From contig CAVYUN010000002.1 in the NCBI GenBank assembly GCA_963771735.1, forward strand, positions 620,001 to 684,000: a stretch of DNA of 64,000 bases, read 5' to 3'. The stretch is from 66-474 sp963771735 (GTDB lineage: Bacteria > Pseudomonadota > Gammaproteobacteria > Xanthomonadales > Rhodanobacteraceae). The notes under the pieces are model-generated. The model did not search any database, had not been told where the DNA came from, and saw only the letters and a program-made list of their open reading frames with translations. The translations under genes were made by a program, and so were the position numbers. Below are positions 18,435 to 28,015 of the stretch, piece after piece (the first letter of the stretch is position 1; each line of letters begins with the position of its first letter).

Positions 18435-19355
18435 ATGCCTGCCACCGCCTACGATGCCGAAAAATTCTTCCGTGGCCTGGTCGATGCCGGCCTGATCATC
18501 CCGGTCGGCGTGCCGGGGATCTTCGGGCGCAACCACGTGTTCGAGGACGTGCTGGAGCGCTTCAACAAGCGGGTCACCGACCTCGCCAAGGACGACGGCG
18601 CCGATTACTTCGTCTATCCGCCCGCGATCGACCGCAAGGTGCTGGAAAAGACCGACTACATGGACAGCTTTCCGGATCTGGCGGGCACGGTCTTCAGCTT
18701 CCGGGGCAAGGAACTGACCGCCCGCCAGTTGAGCGAGGCCATCCACAACGGCGAGAACTGGGAGCAGTACCAGAACATGACCGACGTGGTGTTGAACCCC
18801 GCCGCGTGCTATCCGGTCTACCCCAGCTTCACCGGCACCGTGCCGCGGGAAGGCAAGCTGGTGACGATGTTCAACTGGGTGTTCCGCAACGAGCCTTCGC
18901 AGGAGCCCACCCGCATGCAGTCGTTCCGGGTGCGCGAATTCGTGCGCTGCGGCACGCCCGAGCAGGTCGTGGAATGGCGCGACATGTGGCTGCAACGTGG
19001 CCTGCACCTGCTCGAATCGCTGGGCCTGCCGGTCACCGCGGAGGTCGCGTCCGATCCGTTCTTCGGCAAGGGTGGCAAGATGCTGGCGATGTCGCAACGC
19101 CAGCAGAAGCTGAAGTTCGAGGTCACCGCGCCGGTAATCTCCGAGGAAAAACCGACCGCCCTGTGTTCCTTCAATTTTCATCAGGAACACTTCGGCGAAG
19201 CCTTCGAGATTCGCACCGAGGACGGCGAGGTGGCGAACACGGCCTGCCTCGGGTTCGGGCTGGAACGGGTGGTAATGGCCCTGTTCCAGGCACACGGCTT
19301 CGATCCGGAGCGGTGGCCGCCCGAGGTCCACGATCGGCTCTGGACTCCGGAATAA
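18435..19355 (+). CDS. Amino acid:[carrier protein] ligase (class II aminoacyl-tRNA synthetase homologue)
   Basis: 306 aa. It resembles the catalytic core of atypical seryl-tRNA synthetases but lacks a tRNA-binding arm. Known members (the Bradyrhizobium Gly/Ala:CP ligases) adenylate a small amino acid and load it on the phosphopantetheine of a partner carrier protein instead of tRNA. Motif 2 is seen as FRNEPSQEPTRMQSFRVREFV (150-170), split around Arg151 and Glu153, and motif 3 as CLGFGLERVVMALF (271-284). Cys125 (NPAACYPVYPS) and Cys271 are placed like the zinc ligands of the family. The candidate carrier is encoded at 20542. The gene is intact although neighbours on both sides are frame-broken. 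The amino acid used cannot be read off. Confidence 0.9.
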   Translation: MPATAYDAEKFFRGLVDAGLIIPVGVPGIFGRNHVFEDVLERFNKRVTDLAKDDGADYFVYPPAIDRKVLEKTDYMDSFPDLAGTVFSFRGKELTARQLSEAIHNGENWEQYQNMTDVVLNPAACYPVYPSFTGTVPREGKLVTMFNWVFRNEPSQEPTRMQSFRVREFVRCGTPEQVVEWRDMWLQRGLHLLESLGLPVTAEVASDPFFGKGGKMLAMSQRQQKLKFEVTAPVISEEKPTALCSFNFHQEHFGEAFEIRTEDGEVANTACLGFGLERVVMALFQAHGFDPERWPPEVHDRLWTPE

Positions 19356-19367
19356 ATCTGATTCCAC

Positions 19368-19451
19368 CCGTTCCGCTCATGGTTCGACAAGCTCATCACG
19401 AACCGAATCCGTACATCATCCGTTCGCCCCGAGCCTGTCGAAGGGGAACGG
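19368..19451. repeat. REP-like intergenic palindromic repeat, copy 2
   Basis: Two imperfect palindromic units side by side: CCGTTCCGCTCATGG with TTCGACAAGCTCATCACGAACC, then CCGTTCGCCCCGAGCCTGTCG with AAGGGGAACGG. The core GGTTCGACAAGC is identical to the copy near 10.5 kb. It fills the gap between the ligase and DUF1839 genes; it could stall or stabilise the transcript but shows no T tract. Confidence 0.55.
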
Positions 19452-19473
19452 CACAGTCGAGGGTTGCAAGCAG

Positions 19474-20430
19474 GTGAAGGTTCTCGATCTCGACGCCGAT
19501 CGTTACACGCGGCACATGTTGCACGCGGAAGACCGCTTGTGGGTCGAGAAGAACTGCTACGTCGACATCTGGATCGAACTGGTCCACGCACTTGGTTGCG
19601 AGCCGCTGGCGATGTTGCCCTTCGTCAACGCGATCGACTTCCTGGGCGACCAGTGGGTGTTCTTCAAGCCGAAACACGACGAGCTGTATGCGCTGTACGG
19701 CATCGACGTGCAGGAACTGAATTGCTGGCGGCCGCTGATCGAGCACGCCGAGGAGCACCTGGGTTCGGGGCGTCTGATCGCATCCGAGGCCGACGCGTGG
19801 TGGCTGCCCGACACCACCGGCACCGACTACCGCAACCAGCACACCAAGTCCTCGATCATCCTGAATGACCTGGACATCGCCGACCGCAAGCTCGGCTATT
19901 TCCACAACGCCGGCTATTTCAGGCTCGACGGTGAGGATTTCGCCCGGACCTTCCGGCTGGACATGGAACCCGACCCGGCGTTCATGCCGTTCTACGCCGA
20001 ACTGGTGCGCATCGACAGGCTGCGTCTGCTGCCCGATGCGGAGTTGAAGCGCCATTCGGCGTCATTGCTGGAAAGGCACGTCGCGGACATGCCGGCCGAC
20101 AACCCGGTCGAGCGTTTTGCCGCGCGTTTCGGGCGCGACTTGCCGACACTGCAGGACAAGGGATTGGCCTATTACCACGCGTGGGCATTCGCCACCGTGC
20201 GACAACTGGGCGCCGCGGCGGAACTGTCGGCGCTGCACCTGCGCTGGCTGGACCCGAAGCGTCACGCCACGGCGGCGGACGCGTGGGAAAGCATCAGCCA
20301 GGGCGCCAAGACCTTCATCCTGAAGGCGGCACGTGCAGTCAACAGCCGGCGGCCGCTGGATGCGTCGCCCTATTTCGATGCATGGGCCGGGGCCTGGCAA
20401 CAGGCGCGCAATACTTTGCAGGCAGGGTGA
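19474..20430 (+). CDS. DUF1839 family protein
   Basis: 318 aa, GTG start. The sequence matches the DUF1839 family as I remember it: KVLDLDADRYTRHMLHAEDRLWVEKNCYVDIWIE at the N-terminus (shown here as KVLDLDADRYTRHML and RLWVEKNCYVDIWIE), PFVNAIDFLGDQWVFFKP, LIEHAEEHLGSGRLIASEAD, ADAWWLPDTTGTDYR and HNAGYFRLDGEDF. The conserved Cys (NCYVD), His/Glu and Asp residues would suit a papain-like or transferase active site, but no reaction is established. The family is typically encoded beside amino acid:carrier-protein ligases, so it probably takes the aminoacyl group from the carrier protein (inference). No signal peptide. Confidence 0.82.
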   Translation: MKVLDLDADRYTRHMLHAEDRLWVEKNCYVDIWIELVHALGCEPLAMLPFVNAIDFLGDQWVFFKPKHDELYALYGIDVQELNCWRPLIEHAEEHLGSGRLIASEADAWWLPDTTGTDYRNQHTKSSIILNDLDIADRKLGYFHNAGYFRLDGEDFARTFRLDMEPDPAFMPFYAELVRIDRLRLLPDAELKRHSASLLERHVADMPADNPVERFAARFGRDLPTLQDKGLAYYHAWAFATVRQLGAAAELSALHLRWLDPKRHATAADAWESISQGAKTFILKAARAVNSRRPLDASPYFDAWAGAWQQARNTLQAG

Positions 20431-20541
20431 AGCCCTGATCCGGCAAGCTTCTTGCTTGTGATTTGGGTGGAAAATGAGCACTGGTTCACGGCCCGCGATG
20501 GCCGTGGGCTGCGTATTCACCAAACGAGGGATGGGCTGGCC

Positions 20542-20793
20542 GTGGGCAATGCAGAAAGGGTTCGCAAAATTTTGAAGGAACACGGCCGGTTGGCCAAAGA
20601 TGTCGACACGTTGGACGACAATGCCGACCTCTACCAGGCCGGAATGACTTCCCACGCGTCGGTGAACGTGATGCTGGCGCTGGAAGGGGAGTTCGACGTG
20701 GAATTCCCCGATGAAATGTTGAAGCGCAGCAGCTTCGAGTCCATCGCCGCCATCGCGAGCGCGGTCGAGAGCCTGACCGCGGACGCGGCATGA
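20542..20793 (+). CDS. Small acyl/aminoacyl carrier protein
   Basis: 83 aa from the GTG at 20542; a longer frame starting at 20452 exists but its first 30 residues do not look like carrier protein, and GAGGGATG precedes the GTG. Four-helix carrier fold: acidic helix 1, then LYQAGMTSHASVNVMLALE with the phosphopantetheine serine at about residue 37 (G-M-T-S in place of the common D-S-L), then FDVEFPDEMLKRSSF and IAAIASAVESL. The G-L/M-T-S form is that expected for carriers loaded by aminoacyl-CP ligases. Its ATG-side end overlaps the next start by 4 bp. Confidence 0.87.
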   Translation: MGNAERVRKILKEHGRLAKDVDTLDDNADLYQAGMTSHASVNVMLALEGEFDVEFPDEMLKRSSFESIAAIASAVESLTADAA

Positions 20794-23261
20794 CCCTGGT
20801 GCGGCGCGTCGAGGGCAACCGACGCACCGCGCTCACCGGCTGGCAGATCGCTGCCGCGTCACCCGGCACGCCCCGCGAGGCGATCGACGGGCTGGAATGG
20901 CTGCCGGCCACGGTTCCGGGCACGGCGGCAGGCGCCCTGCGCAACGCCGGTCGCTGGGATTTTTCGCAGACACGTGATTTTGACGCCGAAGACTTCTGGT
21001 GGCGTTGCCGATTCCGGACCGATCCCGGCAACGCCGTGCTGGGCTTCGACGGACTGGCCACCCTGGCCGAAGTCTGGCTGGATGGAGAGCTGGTCCTGTC
21101 CAGCGACAACATGTTCCGCAGCCATGAGGTTCCGGTCACTTTGCGCGGCGAGCATGAACTGCTGGTCCGCTGCCGCGCGCTTGCACCGGAACTGGCGCGG
21201 CGGCGCCGGCCGCGTCCGCATTGGCGCGTGCCGATGCTCGAGCAGCAGCCACTGCGCTGGTTCCGCACCACCCTGCTCGGTCGTACCCCGGGCTGGTCGC
21301 CGCCATGTCCGGCGGTCGGGCCATGGCGACCGGATGTGGCTGGAAACACGCGCGCTCGAAATCGGATCCGATCAGGCTGGATACGCGGGTATCCGGTATC
21401 CAGGGCGATGTTTCGATCGAGGCCGGCACTTGATCCGCGTGTCGAGGGCGCGAACGCTGGTCGTCGAACGCGGCGGCCAGCGCGTCGCACACCGCTCACG
21501 CAGCAAGATGGTCGTTGGCAAGGCTGCGCGAAGATCGAAAACCCCGCGCTGTGGTGGCCACACACGCATGGCGAGCCCGCGTTGTACAAGTGCATCGCTG
21601 GTACTGGACCGTGCCGGCCACGCCACCAGCGTCGACCTCGGCAATATCGGCTTTCGCACCATCGAACTCGACCGCGGCGACGGAAACGATTTCCGAATCC
21701 TCGTCAACGGCGTACCCGTCTTCTGCCGGGGCGCGTGCTGGACGCCACTCGATCCCGTGACCCTGTCGGCGACGCCCGAGGCTGTACCGCGCCGCGATCG
21801 CGCAGGCGCGCGAAGCCGGCATGAACATGCTGCGGGTCGGCGGCACCATGGTCTACGAGGACGACGCCTTCCTCGACGCGCTGGACGAAGCCGGCATCCT
21901 GCTGTGGCAGGACCTGATGTTCGCCAACATGGATTACCCGGACGACGAGGCCTTCGTCGCCAACGTGCTGGCCGAGGTCGACCAGCAGCTCGAACGCCTG
22001 CACGCGCACCCCTGTCTCGCGGTGGTGTGCGGCAACAGCGAGGTCGAGCAACAAGCCGCGATGAGCGGTGCGCCGCGCGAACACTGGTCGCCGCCAGCTG
22101 TTTCACGACACGATTGCCGAGCGCGTCGCGGCCTACGGCCTGCCTTATGTACCTTCCAGCGCGACCGGCGGTGCGTTTCCGCACTGCGCCGAATCGGGAC
22201 CGACCTCGTACTACGGCGTGGGCGCTTACCTGCGCGCATTCGACGATGCGCGCACCAGCCGCGTGCGTTTCGCCTCCGAATGTCTCGCGTTCGCCAACAT
22301 CCCCGACGATTCGGGCCTGCCGAACACCACGACGCGCGCGCATCATGCGTTGTGGAAGGCCCGCTCGCCGCGTGACCTCGGTGCCGGCTGGGATTTCGAC
22401 GACGTGCGCGACCATTATCTGCAACGGTTGTACGGCGTCGATCCGGTCGCATTGCGCAGCGTCGATCACGAACGCTACCTCGCGCTGGGCCGCGCCACGA
22501 GCGGCGAAGTCATGGCGCGCTGCTTCGCGGAATGGCGGCGCGCGGATTCGCCCACGCGCGGTGCGCTGATCTGGTTCCTGCGCGACCTGTGGCCCGGAGC
22601 CGGCTGGGGCGTCGTGGACGCCAACGGCGATCCCAAACCCTGCTGGTACGCGCTGAAACGCGCACTGGCCCCCATTGCGCTGGCGATCACCGACGAAGGC
22701 GTCAACGGTCTTGCGCTGCACGTCGCCAACGATCCCGCCTCGCCGCTGGATGCCACACTGGAAATCGACCTGTACCGCAACGGCGAGGTGCCGGTCGGGC
22801 ATGCGCGGTCAGACGTGCACGTATCCCCGCATGACACGATTTCGTTGAACATGGCCACATTGTTCGACGAGTGGCTGGATCTTTCCTACGCCTACCGGTT
22901 CGGTCCGCCACCGGCCGACGTGGTGCATGCCAGACTGCTTGCTCACGATACCTTGCTGGCTGATGCATTCTGGTTTCCGGCGGGTTTTCCCGCCATGCGC
23001 GAGAACGACATAGGTCTTTCCGCCAGCGCGAAGCGGGGCGTTGATGGCAACATGTCATTGCGCATCAGCACAAAGCGTTTTGCACAATCGGTCGCGATCG
23101 ATGCGCCGGGCTTTCTGCCAAGCGACAACGGCTTTCATCTGGCTCCGGGACAAGTACGTGACGTCGCGCTGCGACCGAGCGCCATGCCGGCACAGAAGAT
23201 GGCACGCGGCAAAGTGGTGGCACTCAACGCGCAAAGCGGATCGGGGTTCGCATTGCCATGA
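20790..23261 (+). pseudogene. Glycoside hydrolase family 2 (beta-mannosidase-like), frame broken many times
   Basis: About 820 codons spread over all three frames. The sugar-binding domain is clear at the start (GWQIAAASPG, WLPATVPGTAAGALR, FWWRCRFRTD, LATLAEVWLDGE). Later pieces show VVERGGQRVAHR, ENPALWWPHTHGEPALY, IGFRTIELDR, NMLRVGGTMVYED, LWQDLMFANMDYPDDEAF, CGNSEVEQQ (acid/base region) and RVRFASECLAF (nucleophile Glu region). At least seven frame changes lie between about 21,330 and 22,100; from 22,080 to the stop the frame is intact. A GH2 enzyme without a signal peptide inside an aminoacyl-carrier cluster is unusual: it might cleave or transfer a glycoside intermediate. ATG overlaps the carrier-protein stop. 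Confidence 0.75.
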
Positions 23262-25058
23262 CGGATTCAGTGCCTCCTGCTGCCGAGACTGACCTGGTAC
23301 GTTTCCGAGGCGACGGCTACGTCGCGGAAGCCGGCTGGTTCGGCCCCGATGACCGCCCGCGCTTCGGCTGGCTGTATCGACCCGACAAACCTGCCGCCAA
23401 TGGCGTCGGCATCGTGATCGTGCCGCCGTTCGGCCGCGAGGACATCTGCGCGCACCGTACTCTGCGCCATCTCGCCGAAGATGCCGCCCGTGCGGGTTTC
23501 ATTGCCCTGCGTTTCGATCTCGACGGCGCCGGTGACAGCGCCGGCGACGACACCGATCCCGATCGCATCGAAGCATGGGATCGCCAGCATCCAGGATGCC
23601 TGCGAATCTGGCCCGCGGCGGCGGCGCCACGGCAGCTGGTTCATGGTCGGGGTACGCCTTGGCGCGATGCTGGCGGCCCTGGCGGCACAACGGCGCATCG
23701 ATGTCTCCGCGCTGATCGCTTTCAATGCCGTCATCAGCGGCAAGGCCTATCTTCGCGAGTTGCGTGTCTTGCAAATGGCGATGAACCTGCAGCCATGCGC
23801 CGGACGCGTTGAAAGAAGAAGGCCAGGAGACAAACGGTTTTCTGCTCAATGCGCAAGCGTGCGAAGCCCTCAAACGACTCGATCTGGCGGCTCTGCCAAT
23901 ACCCGGCGCGGACGGTATGGCTGCTCGAACGCGACGACATGCCCGCACGCGAGGAATGGGCCGGACATTTGCGTGCCTCCGGGTGCGGCGTGGTATCCAG
24001 GCGCATACCCGGTTACGTCACATGGTGGACTCGCCGCATGCGAATCGCGTCGCCAGGGAATTCATCGACTCCTGCATCGAATGTGCAGGTACCGTCGCGG
24101 CCACCGGCGATGCGCATGCGCTCCCAGCGGGATCGGGACTGCGCCGGCACATCGAGTTGGCGATCGGGGATGACAGTATCACCGAGCAAGTCGTTGCGCC
24201 GGCAGGCATGTTCGGCATCCTCGCAAAGCCATTGGAGAGCGGTACGGCGCGTGCGCTACTCATGCTCAATGCCGGCGCCATCAGGCACATCGGTTCCAAC
24301 CGAATGGATGTGCCGCTTGCGCGGCAACTCGCGGCCTCCGGTCTGGTGGTACTGCGCGCGGACCTGACCGGCATCGGCGACAGCCCGGCACGTATCGGTG
24401 AACCTGAAAACGTCGTTTACGCGCCGCATGCCGCGTCGGACGTGGGATGTTGACAGAGTGGTTACGCGAACGGGGCGCGCGAGAAATTACCGTCGGTGGC
24501 ATGTGTTCTGGCGCCTATCACGCAGTTTATGCTGCGATTGCCGAGCCTACGGTCAATCGCACTTACATGGTCAACTGCGGCGTCTTCGGGGCCAAGGTCG
24601 ATTTCGACCCCGAGAACAGCAACCTCTTCGGCGATATCACCCATTACAACCAGGCCGTGAAATCCAGGCACGCATGGCGTCGCCTGCTCACCGGAAGAGT
24701 CGCACTCGGCAGCATCGTCCGCGTGCTCGCGTGGCATCTGCAAAAGCGCAGCCTGCACGTGTTCCGAGAACTTGCCCGACGTTTGCACTTGCCCATGCAC
24801 GATGATCTCGGCAACCACCTGCTGGCCCTGACCCGCCGCGGGACGCACCCACACTTCCTGTATTCGGAGGACGATCCTGGCCGCGCTTTGCTCTCCGCGG
24901 CAGCGGGATCGGTCGTTCCGCGTTTGTGCAGACGCGGCCTCTGCAGCATGCAGGTTTTCGAAGGCGCCGATCACACTTTTACCCAGCGCTGGGCGCAACA
25001 AATGCTGAGTGATGCCTTGAAGTCGATCCTTGTAACAAACCAAACGCACGCATGCTGA
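23258..25058 (+). pseudogene. Double-domain alpha/beta hydrolase, frame broken several times
   Basis: About 600 codons with some five frame changes (near 23,590, 23,800, 23,900, 24,015 and 24,445). The pieces give two hydrolase domains matching the intact next gene. Domain 1 has IVIVPPFGREDICAHRTLR, ALRFDLDGAGDSAGDDTDPDR and the elbow GVRLGAMLAAL. Domain 2 has LLMLNAGAIRHIGSNRM, VVLRADLTGIGDSPA, the elbow GGMCSGAYHAVYAA and a late FEGADHTFT with the His. The elbows carry Arg (domain 1) and Cys (domain 2) where Ser is normal, as in the hydrolase 2 and hydrolase 1 proteins of exosortase A systems (recalled). Start overlaps the GH2 stop (ATGA) and end overlaps the next start. Confidence 0.75.
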
Positions 25059-26746
25059 ATCCGGAATTTCAATCGTTACCAGCAGCCCCGGAATATTTGC
25101 CCCTGCACGCCACGCGAGGCGATGGCTTCTCGACATCGGGCACGTGGTTCGGGCCAGCCGATCGCCCATTGGCAGGCTGGTGGACTACACCGGACCGCCC
25201 TTCGCGCGACGGCGTGGTAATAGCGCAACCGTTGGGTTACGAGTACTGGTCCTGTCACCGAAGCCTGCGCACCCTGGCCGAATCCCTTGCGCGCGAGGGA
25301 TGGCATGTGTTGCGCTTCGACTGGGACGGCACCGGCGATTCGGCGGGCACCACCGATGATCCTGATCGCATCGCGGCATGGCGCACCAGCCTCGCCCACG
25401 CGGTCAAGGCAATGCGCGCCGCCGGCATCCAGCGCGTCGTGTTGATCGGCGTGCGACTGGGCGCGACCTTTGCGCTACTCGATGCTGCTGCGCTTGACGT
25501 GGATGAAGTCGTTGCCTGCGCGCCGGTTTTGTCGGGCAAGCGCTTCGTGAAGGAATTGAAGCTCCTGGGAATCGCCGATCCCGAACATGCCGGCCGCGTG
25601 ATGTACGCAGGCTTGACTGTCAACCCGGACACTGCGTCCGATCTGGCACACATCGATCTGTTCAAAGACACACCTCCGGCGGTATCCCGCACGCTGCTCG
25701 TCACGCGCTCAGAGTCGGCCAACGACCGTTTGTCTGCTTCTCTCGGGGCCGGAGGACACAACGTCGACCTGCGCGTTTGCGAGGAAATGCGGTCCATGCT
25801 GGATGTACCCAGCGAAGACGCCAAGCTCCCGGTCGGTTTCATTCCGCCAATCCTTGCATGGCTGGGCAAGGCCAACTCAAGCGAGGCGTTCGAGGCTTCG
25901 GACTTCCGCGAATCCGCCAATTTTTCTTGGCGCGGCGCGCGAGTCCGTGAACGCTTCGTCAATGTCGACGGCTTGACTGCTCTGGCGAGCACGCCTGCGG
26001 ATCGCGACAGCCCGGACACCGTGGTGGTGTTTCTGAATTCGGGTTCGGAGCCGCACATCGGGCCCGGCCGTGCCTGGGTCGAATACGCACGTGCACTGGC
26101 CCTGCTCGGTTTCGAGTGCCTGCGAACGGATTTCACGGGCTGGGGCGAGAGCCCCGATGAAGGTCACGCTCCGGGGCGACCGTACGACGCACACTGTGTC
26201 GCGGACACATTGCGGATCGTTGCGGCGTTGCGGCGGACCCATGCCCGCGTAGTGCTCGTCGGCCTTTGTGCGGGGGCATGGGTTGCGTTGCTGGCCGCGC
26301 AGCGAACGCATATCGACGGGGTTTTCGCGCTCAATCCGCAGCTGTATTGGCAACCCGGCGATCCGGTCGAGGCACTTATGTCCGATACGCACAGGCGCCG
26401 CACCAAGGCGCGCGCACGCGAAGCCCTGGGTGCTCGCTGGGGACTGTGGTCTCTGCTCGATATCCTGGGAGCCCGTCCGATGGCATCGCGGTGGTTGACG
26501 GCACTGCGCGAACACAGGGTCGCAGTGATGCTGAGCTTCGCCGAAGGCGACGACGGTTTGACGTTCTTGCGCGACCGCTGTGGCCGGAGACTTGCCCACG
26601 AGCTGCACTTGGGGTTTCTGGGCGTCGAAGAAGTCGCGGGCATCGACCATCAAATGTACCGGCTGTGGCGACGACAAGCGGTGATTGCGCAGATCCTGCG
26701 CTTCCTTGATTCCTTCTTGCCAGCGAGGGCGGCAAGCGGCCCATGA
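25052..26746 (+). CDS. Double-domain alpha/beta hydrolase, intact paralogue
   Basis: 564 aa, ATG inside the last codons of the previous gene. Domain 1 (about 1-275): GVVIAQPLGYEYWSCHRSLR, VLRFDWDGTGDSAGTTDDPDR, elbow LIGVRLGATFALL and LSGKRFVKELKLLG. Domain 2 (about 290-560): VVVFLNSGSEPHIGPGR, CLRTDFTGWGESPDEG, elbow LVGLCAGAWVALLAA, LNPQLYWQPGD and GVEEVAGIDHQMY with the catalytic-type His. The nucleophile position is Arg in domain 1, so that half is probably not a hydrolase, and Cys in domain 2, which suits acyl transfer from a thioester. It resembles a fusion of exosortase-associated hydrolases 2 and 1. Probably releases or transfers the carrier-bound product. Confidence 0.8.
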   Translation: MLNPEFQSLPAAPEYLPLHATRGDGFSTSGTWFGPADRPLAGWWTTPDRPSRDGVVIAQPLGYEYWSCHRSLRTLAESLAREGWHVLRFDWDGTGDSAGTTDDPDRIAAWRTSLAHAVKAMRAAGIQRVVLIGVRLGATFALLDAAALDVDEVVACAPVLSGKRFVKELKLLGIADPEHAGRVMYAGLTVNPDTASDLAHIDLFKDTPPAVSRTLLVTRSESANDRLSASLGAGGHNVDLRVCEEMRSMLDVPSEDAKLPVGFIPPILAWLGKANSSEAFEASDFRESANFSWRGARVRERFVNVDGLTALASTPADRDSPDTVVVFLNSGSEPHIGPGRAWVEYARALALLGFECLRTDFTGWGESPDEGHAPGRPYDAHCVADTLRIVAALRRTHARVVLVGLCAGAWVALLAAQRTHIDGVFALNPQLYWQPGDPVEALMSDTHRRRTKARAREALGARWGLWSLLDILGARPMASRWLTALREHRVAVMLSFAEGDDGLTFLRDRCGRRLAHELHLGFLGVEEVAGIDHQMYRLWRRQAVIAQILRFLDSFLPARAASGP

Positions 26747-27426
26747 TGGATGTGCAGGAAACCTGGCGGGGCCGTCTGCGCACCCTGGAATGCGGCAATC
26801 CGGCATCGCCGCACGTTGTCGTCATGCTGCACGGCCGCAACATGCGGGCAGCCGATCTCGCACCCTTCGGTGCGTCGCTGGGCCTCGACGCGCATTTCGT
26901 GTTTCCCGATGCGCCGCTTGTCGCGGAGCCGGGACGCAGCTGGTGGCCGGTCGATTCGGAAATCCGCCTGCGCGATCGCGGCGCCCGCGATCTGCACGCG
27001 CTGGACCCGCCGGGCCGTACGCAAGCGCGTGTGCAATTGGCGGCCCTGTGCGACGAGGTAGCGCACGGCAAGCGGCTGGCATTGGTCGGCTTTTCGCAAG
27101 GCGGCATGCTGGCGATGGACTACGTGCTGCACGGCGGCCGCGTCGATGCGCTGGCGCTGCTGTCTTCCACGCGGATCGCCTTCGGGGAATGGCGTCCCTT
27201 GCTGCCACGGCTGGCCGGATTGCCCGTGCTGGTCGCGCACGGGCACGACGACGACGAGTTGTCCTTCGCTGCCGGCGAGGCGCTGCGCGATGCGGTCATC
27301 GGGGGCGGCGCGCATGCAACCTGGCTGCCGTTCGAAGGCGGCCACGGCATTCCATTGCCGGTCTGGCGCGGTTTGCGCAAGTTTCTGGCAGCCCATCTCG
27401 CGTCTTCGCCGGCTGCAACGGCATAA
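26743..27426 (+). CDS. Alpha/beta hydrolase, carboxylesterase/phospholipase family
   Basis: 227 aa; the ATG overlaps the previous stop (ATGA). VVVMLHGRNMRAADLAPF opens the fold, the oxyanion-type HG is present, the elbow is LVGFSQGGMLAMDYVLHG with a normal Ser nucleophile, VLVAHGHDDDELSF supplies the acid and PFEGGHGIPLP the His. The length and motifs fit cytoplasmic esterases of the YpfH/EstB type. A second member of this family is encoded at 46742-47422. In this operon it may cleave an ester or thioester intermediate. Confidence 0.83.
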   Translation: MMDVQETWRGRLRTLECGNPASPHVVVMLHGRNMRAADLAPFGASLGLDAHFVFPDAPLVAEPGRSWWPVDSEIRLRDRGARDLHALDPPGRTQARVQLAALCDEVAHGKRLALVGFSQGGMLAMDYVLHGGRVDALALLSSTRIAFGEWRPLLPRLAGLPVLVAHGHDDDELSFAAGEALRDAVIGGGAHATWLPFEGGHGIPLPVWRGLRKFLAAHLASSPAATA

Positions 27427-27481
27427 TTCTCGCGATCGCCGTTATCGTTATGCTTGTCGCAGGTTTTCCGGGGCACCACGC

Positions 27482-28015
27482 ATGAACACCGAGGCCAAGC
27501 CGGCGCAAGCCATCGACCCGCAAGTCTTCCGGCGGGTGATGGGGCGGTTTGCGACCGGCGTGGCGGTGGTGAGTTTCCTGCGCGACGGCAAACCATCAGG
27601 GATGACCGTGAACACGTTCCTGTCGGTCTCGTTCGACCCGCCGCTGGTGCTGATCTCGGTGCGCACGGCGTCGAGCTTCGTCGAGCATGTCCAGGTCGGC
27701 TGCCGTTACGGCATCAACATCCTTTCCGAACAGCAGCGCAAGCTGGGTCCGCATTTCGCCAATCGCCCCGGGCACGACGCGGAAGTGAATTTCCGCGATC
27801 ACGCCGGCACGCCGTTGCTGGAAGGCAGCCTGGGTCAGATCGTCGCGCGTGTCGTGGACATCCATCCCGCCGGCGATCATTTGCTTTTCATTGCCGAAAT
27901 CGAGCACATGGCGCATGGACCGGAAGCGCAGCCGCTGATTTTCTTCTCGGGCCGCTACAAGCAGATCCACGCACACGATCCGATGGTGCAGTGGAACGCA
28001 ATGGACGGCTGGTGA
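27482..28015 (+). CDS. Flavin reductase domain protein
   Basis: 177 aa from the ATG at 27482. Flavin reductase-like (FMN-binding split barrel) protein: FRRVMGRFATGVAVVSF, GMTVNTFLSVSFDPPLVLISV (the FMN/FAD-binding strand-loop, quoted in part), SFVEHVQVGCRYGINIL, and HLLFIAEIEHM near the end, with FFSGRYKQI. It should reduce free FAD or FMN with NAD(P)H and hand it to the monooxygenase encoded next; the stop and the following start share a base (TGATG), which points to coupled translation of the two components. Confidence 0.9.
   Translation: MNTEAKPAQAIDPQVFRRVMGRFATGVAVVSFLRDGKPSGMTVNTFLSVSFDPPLVLISVRTASSFVEHVQVGCRYGINILSEQQRKLGPHFANRPGHDAEVNFRDHAGTPLLEGSLGQIVARVVDIHPAGDHLLFIAEIEHMAHGPEAQPLIFFSGRYKQIHAHDPMVQWNAMDGW

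Noticed and set aside
17214..19367. 717-codon open frame on the minus strand
   Set aside because: Antisense to the dehydrogenase and ligase; Arg/His/Gln-rich low-information protein typical of GC-rich shadow frames.
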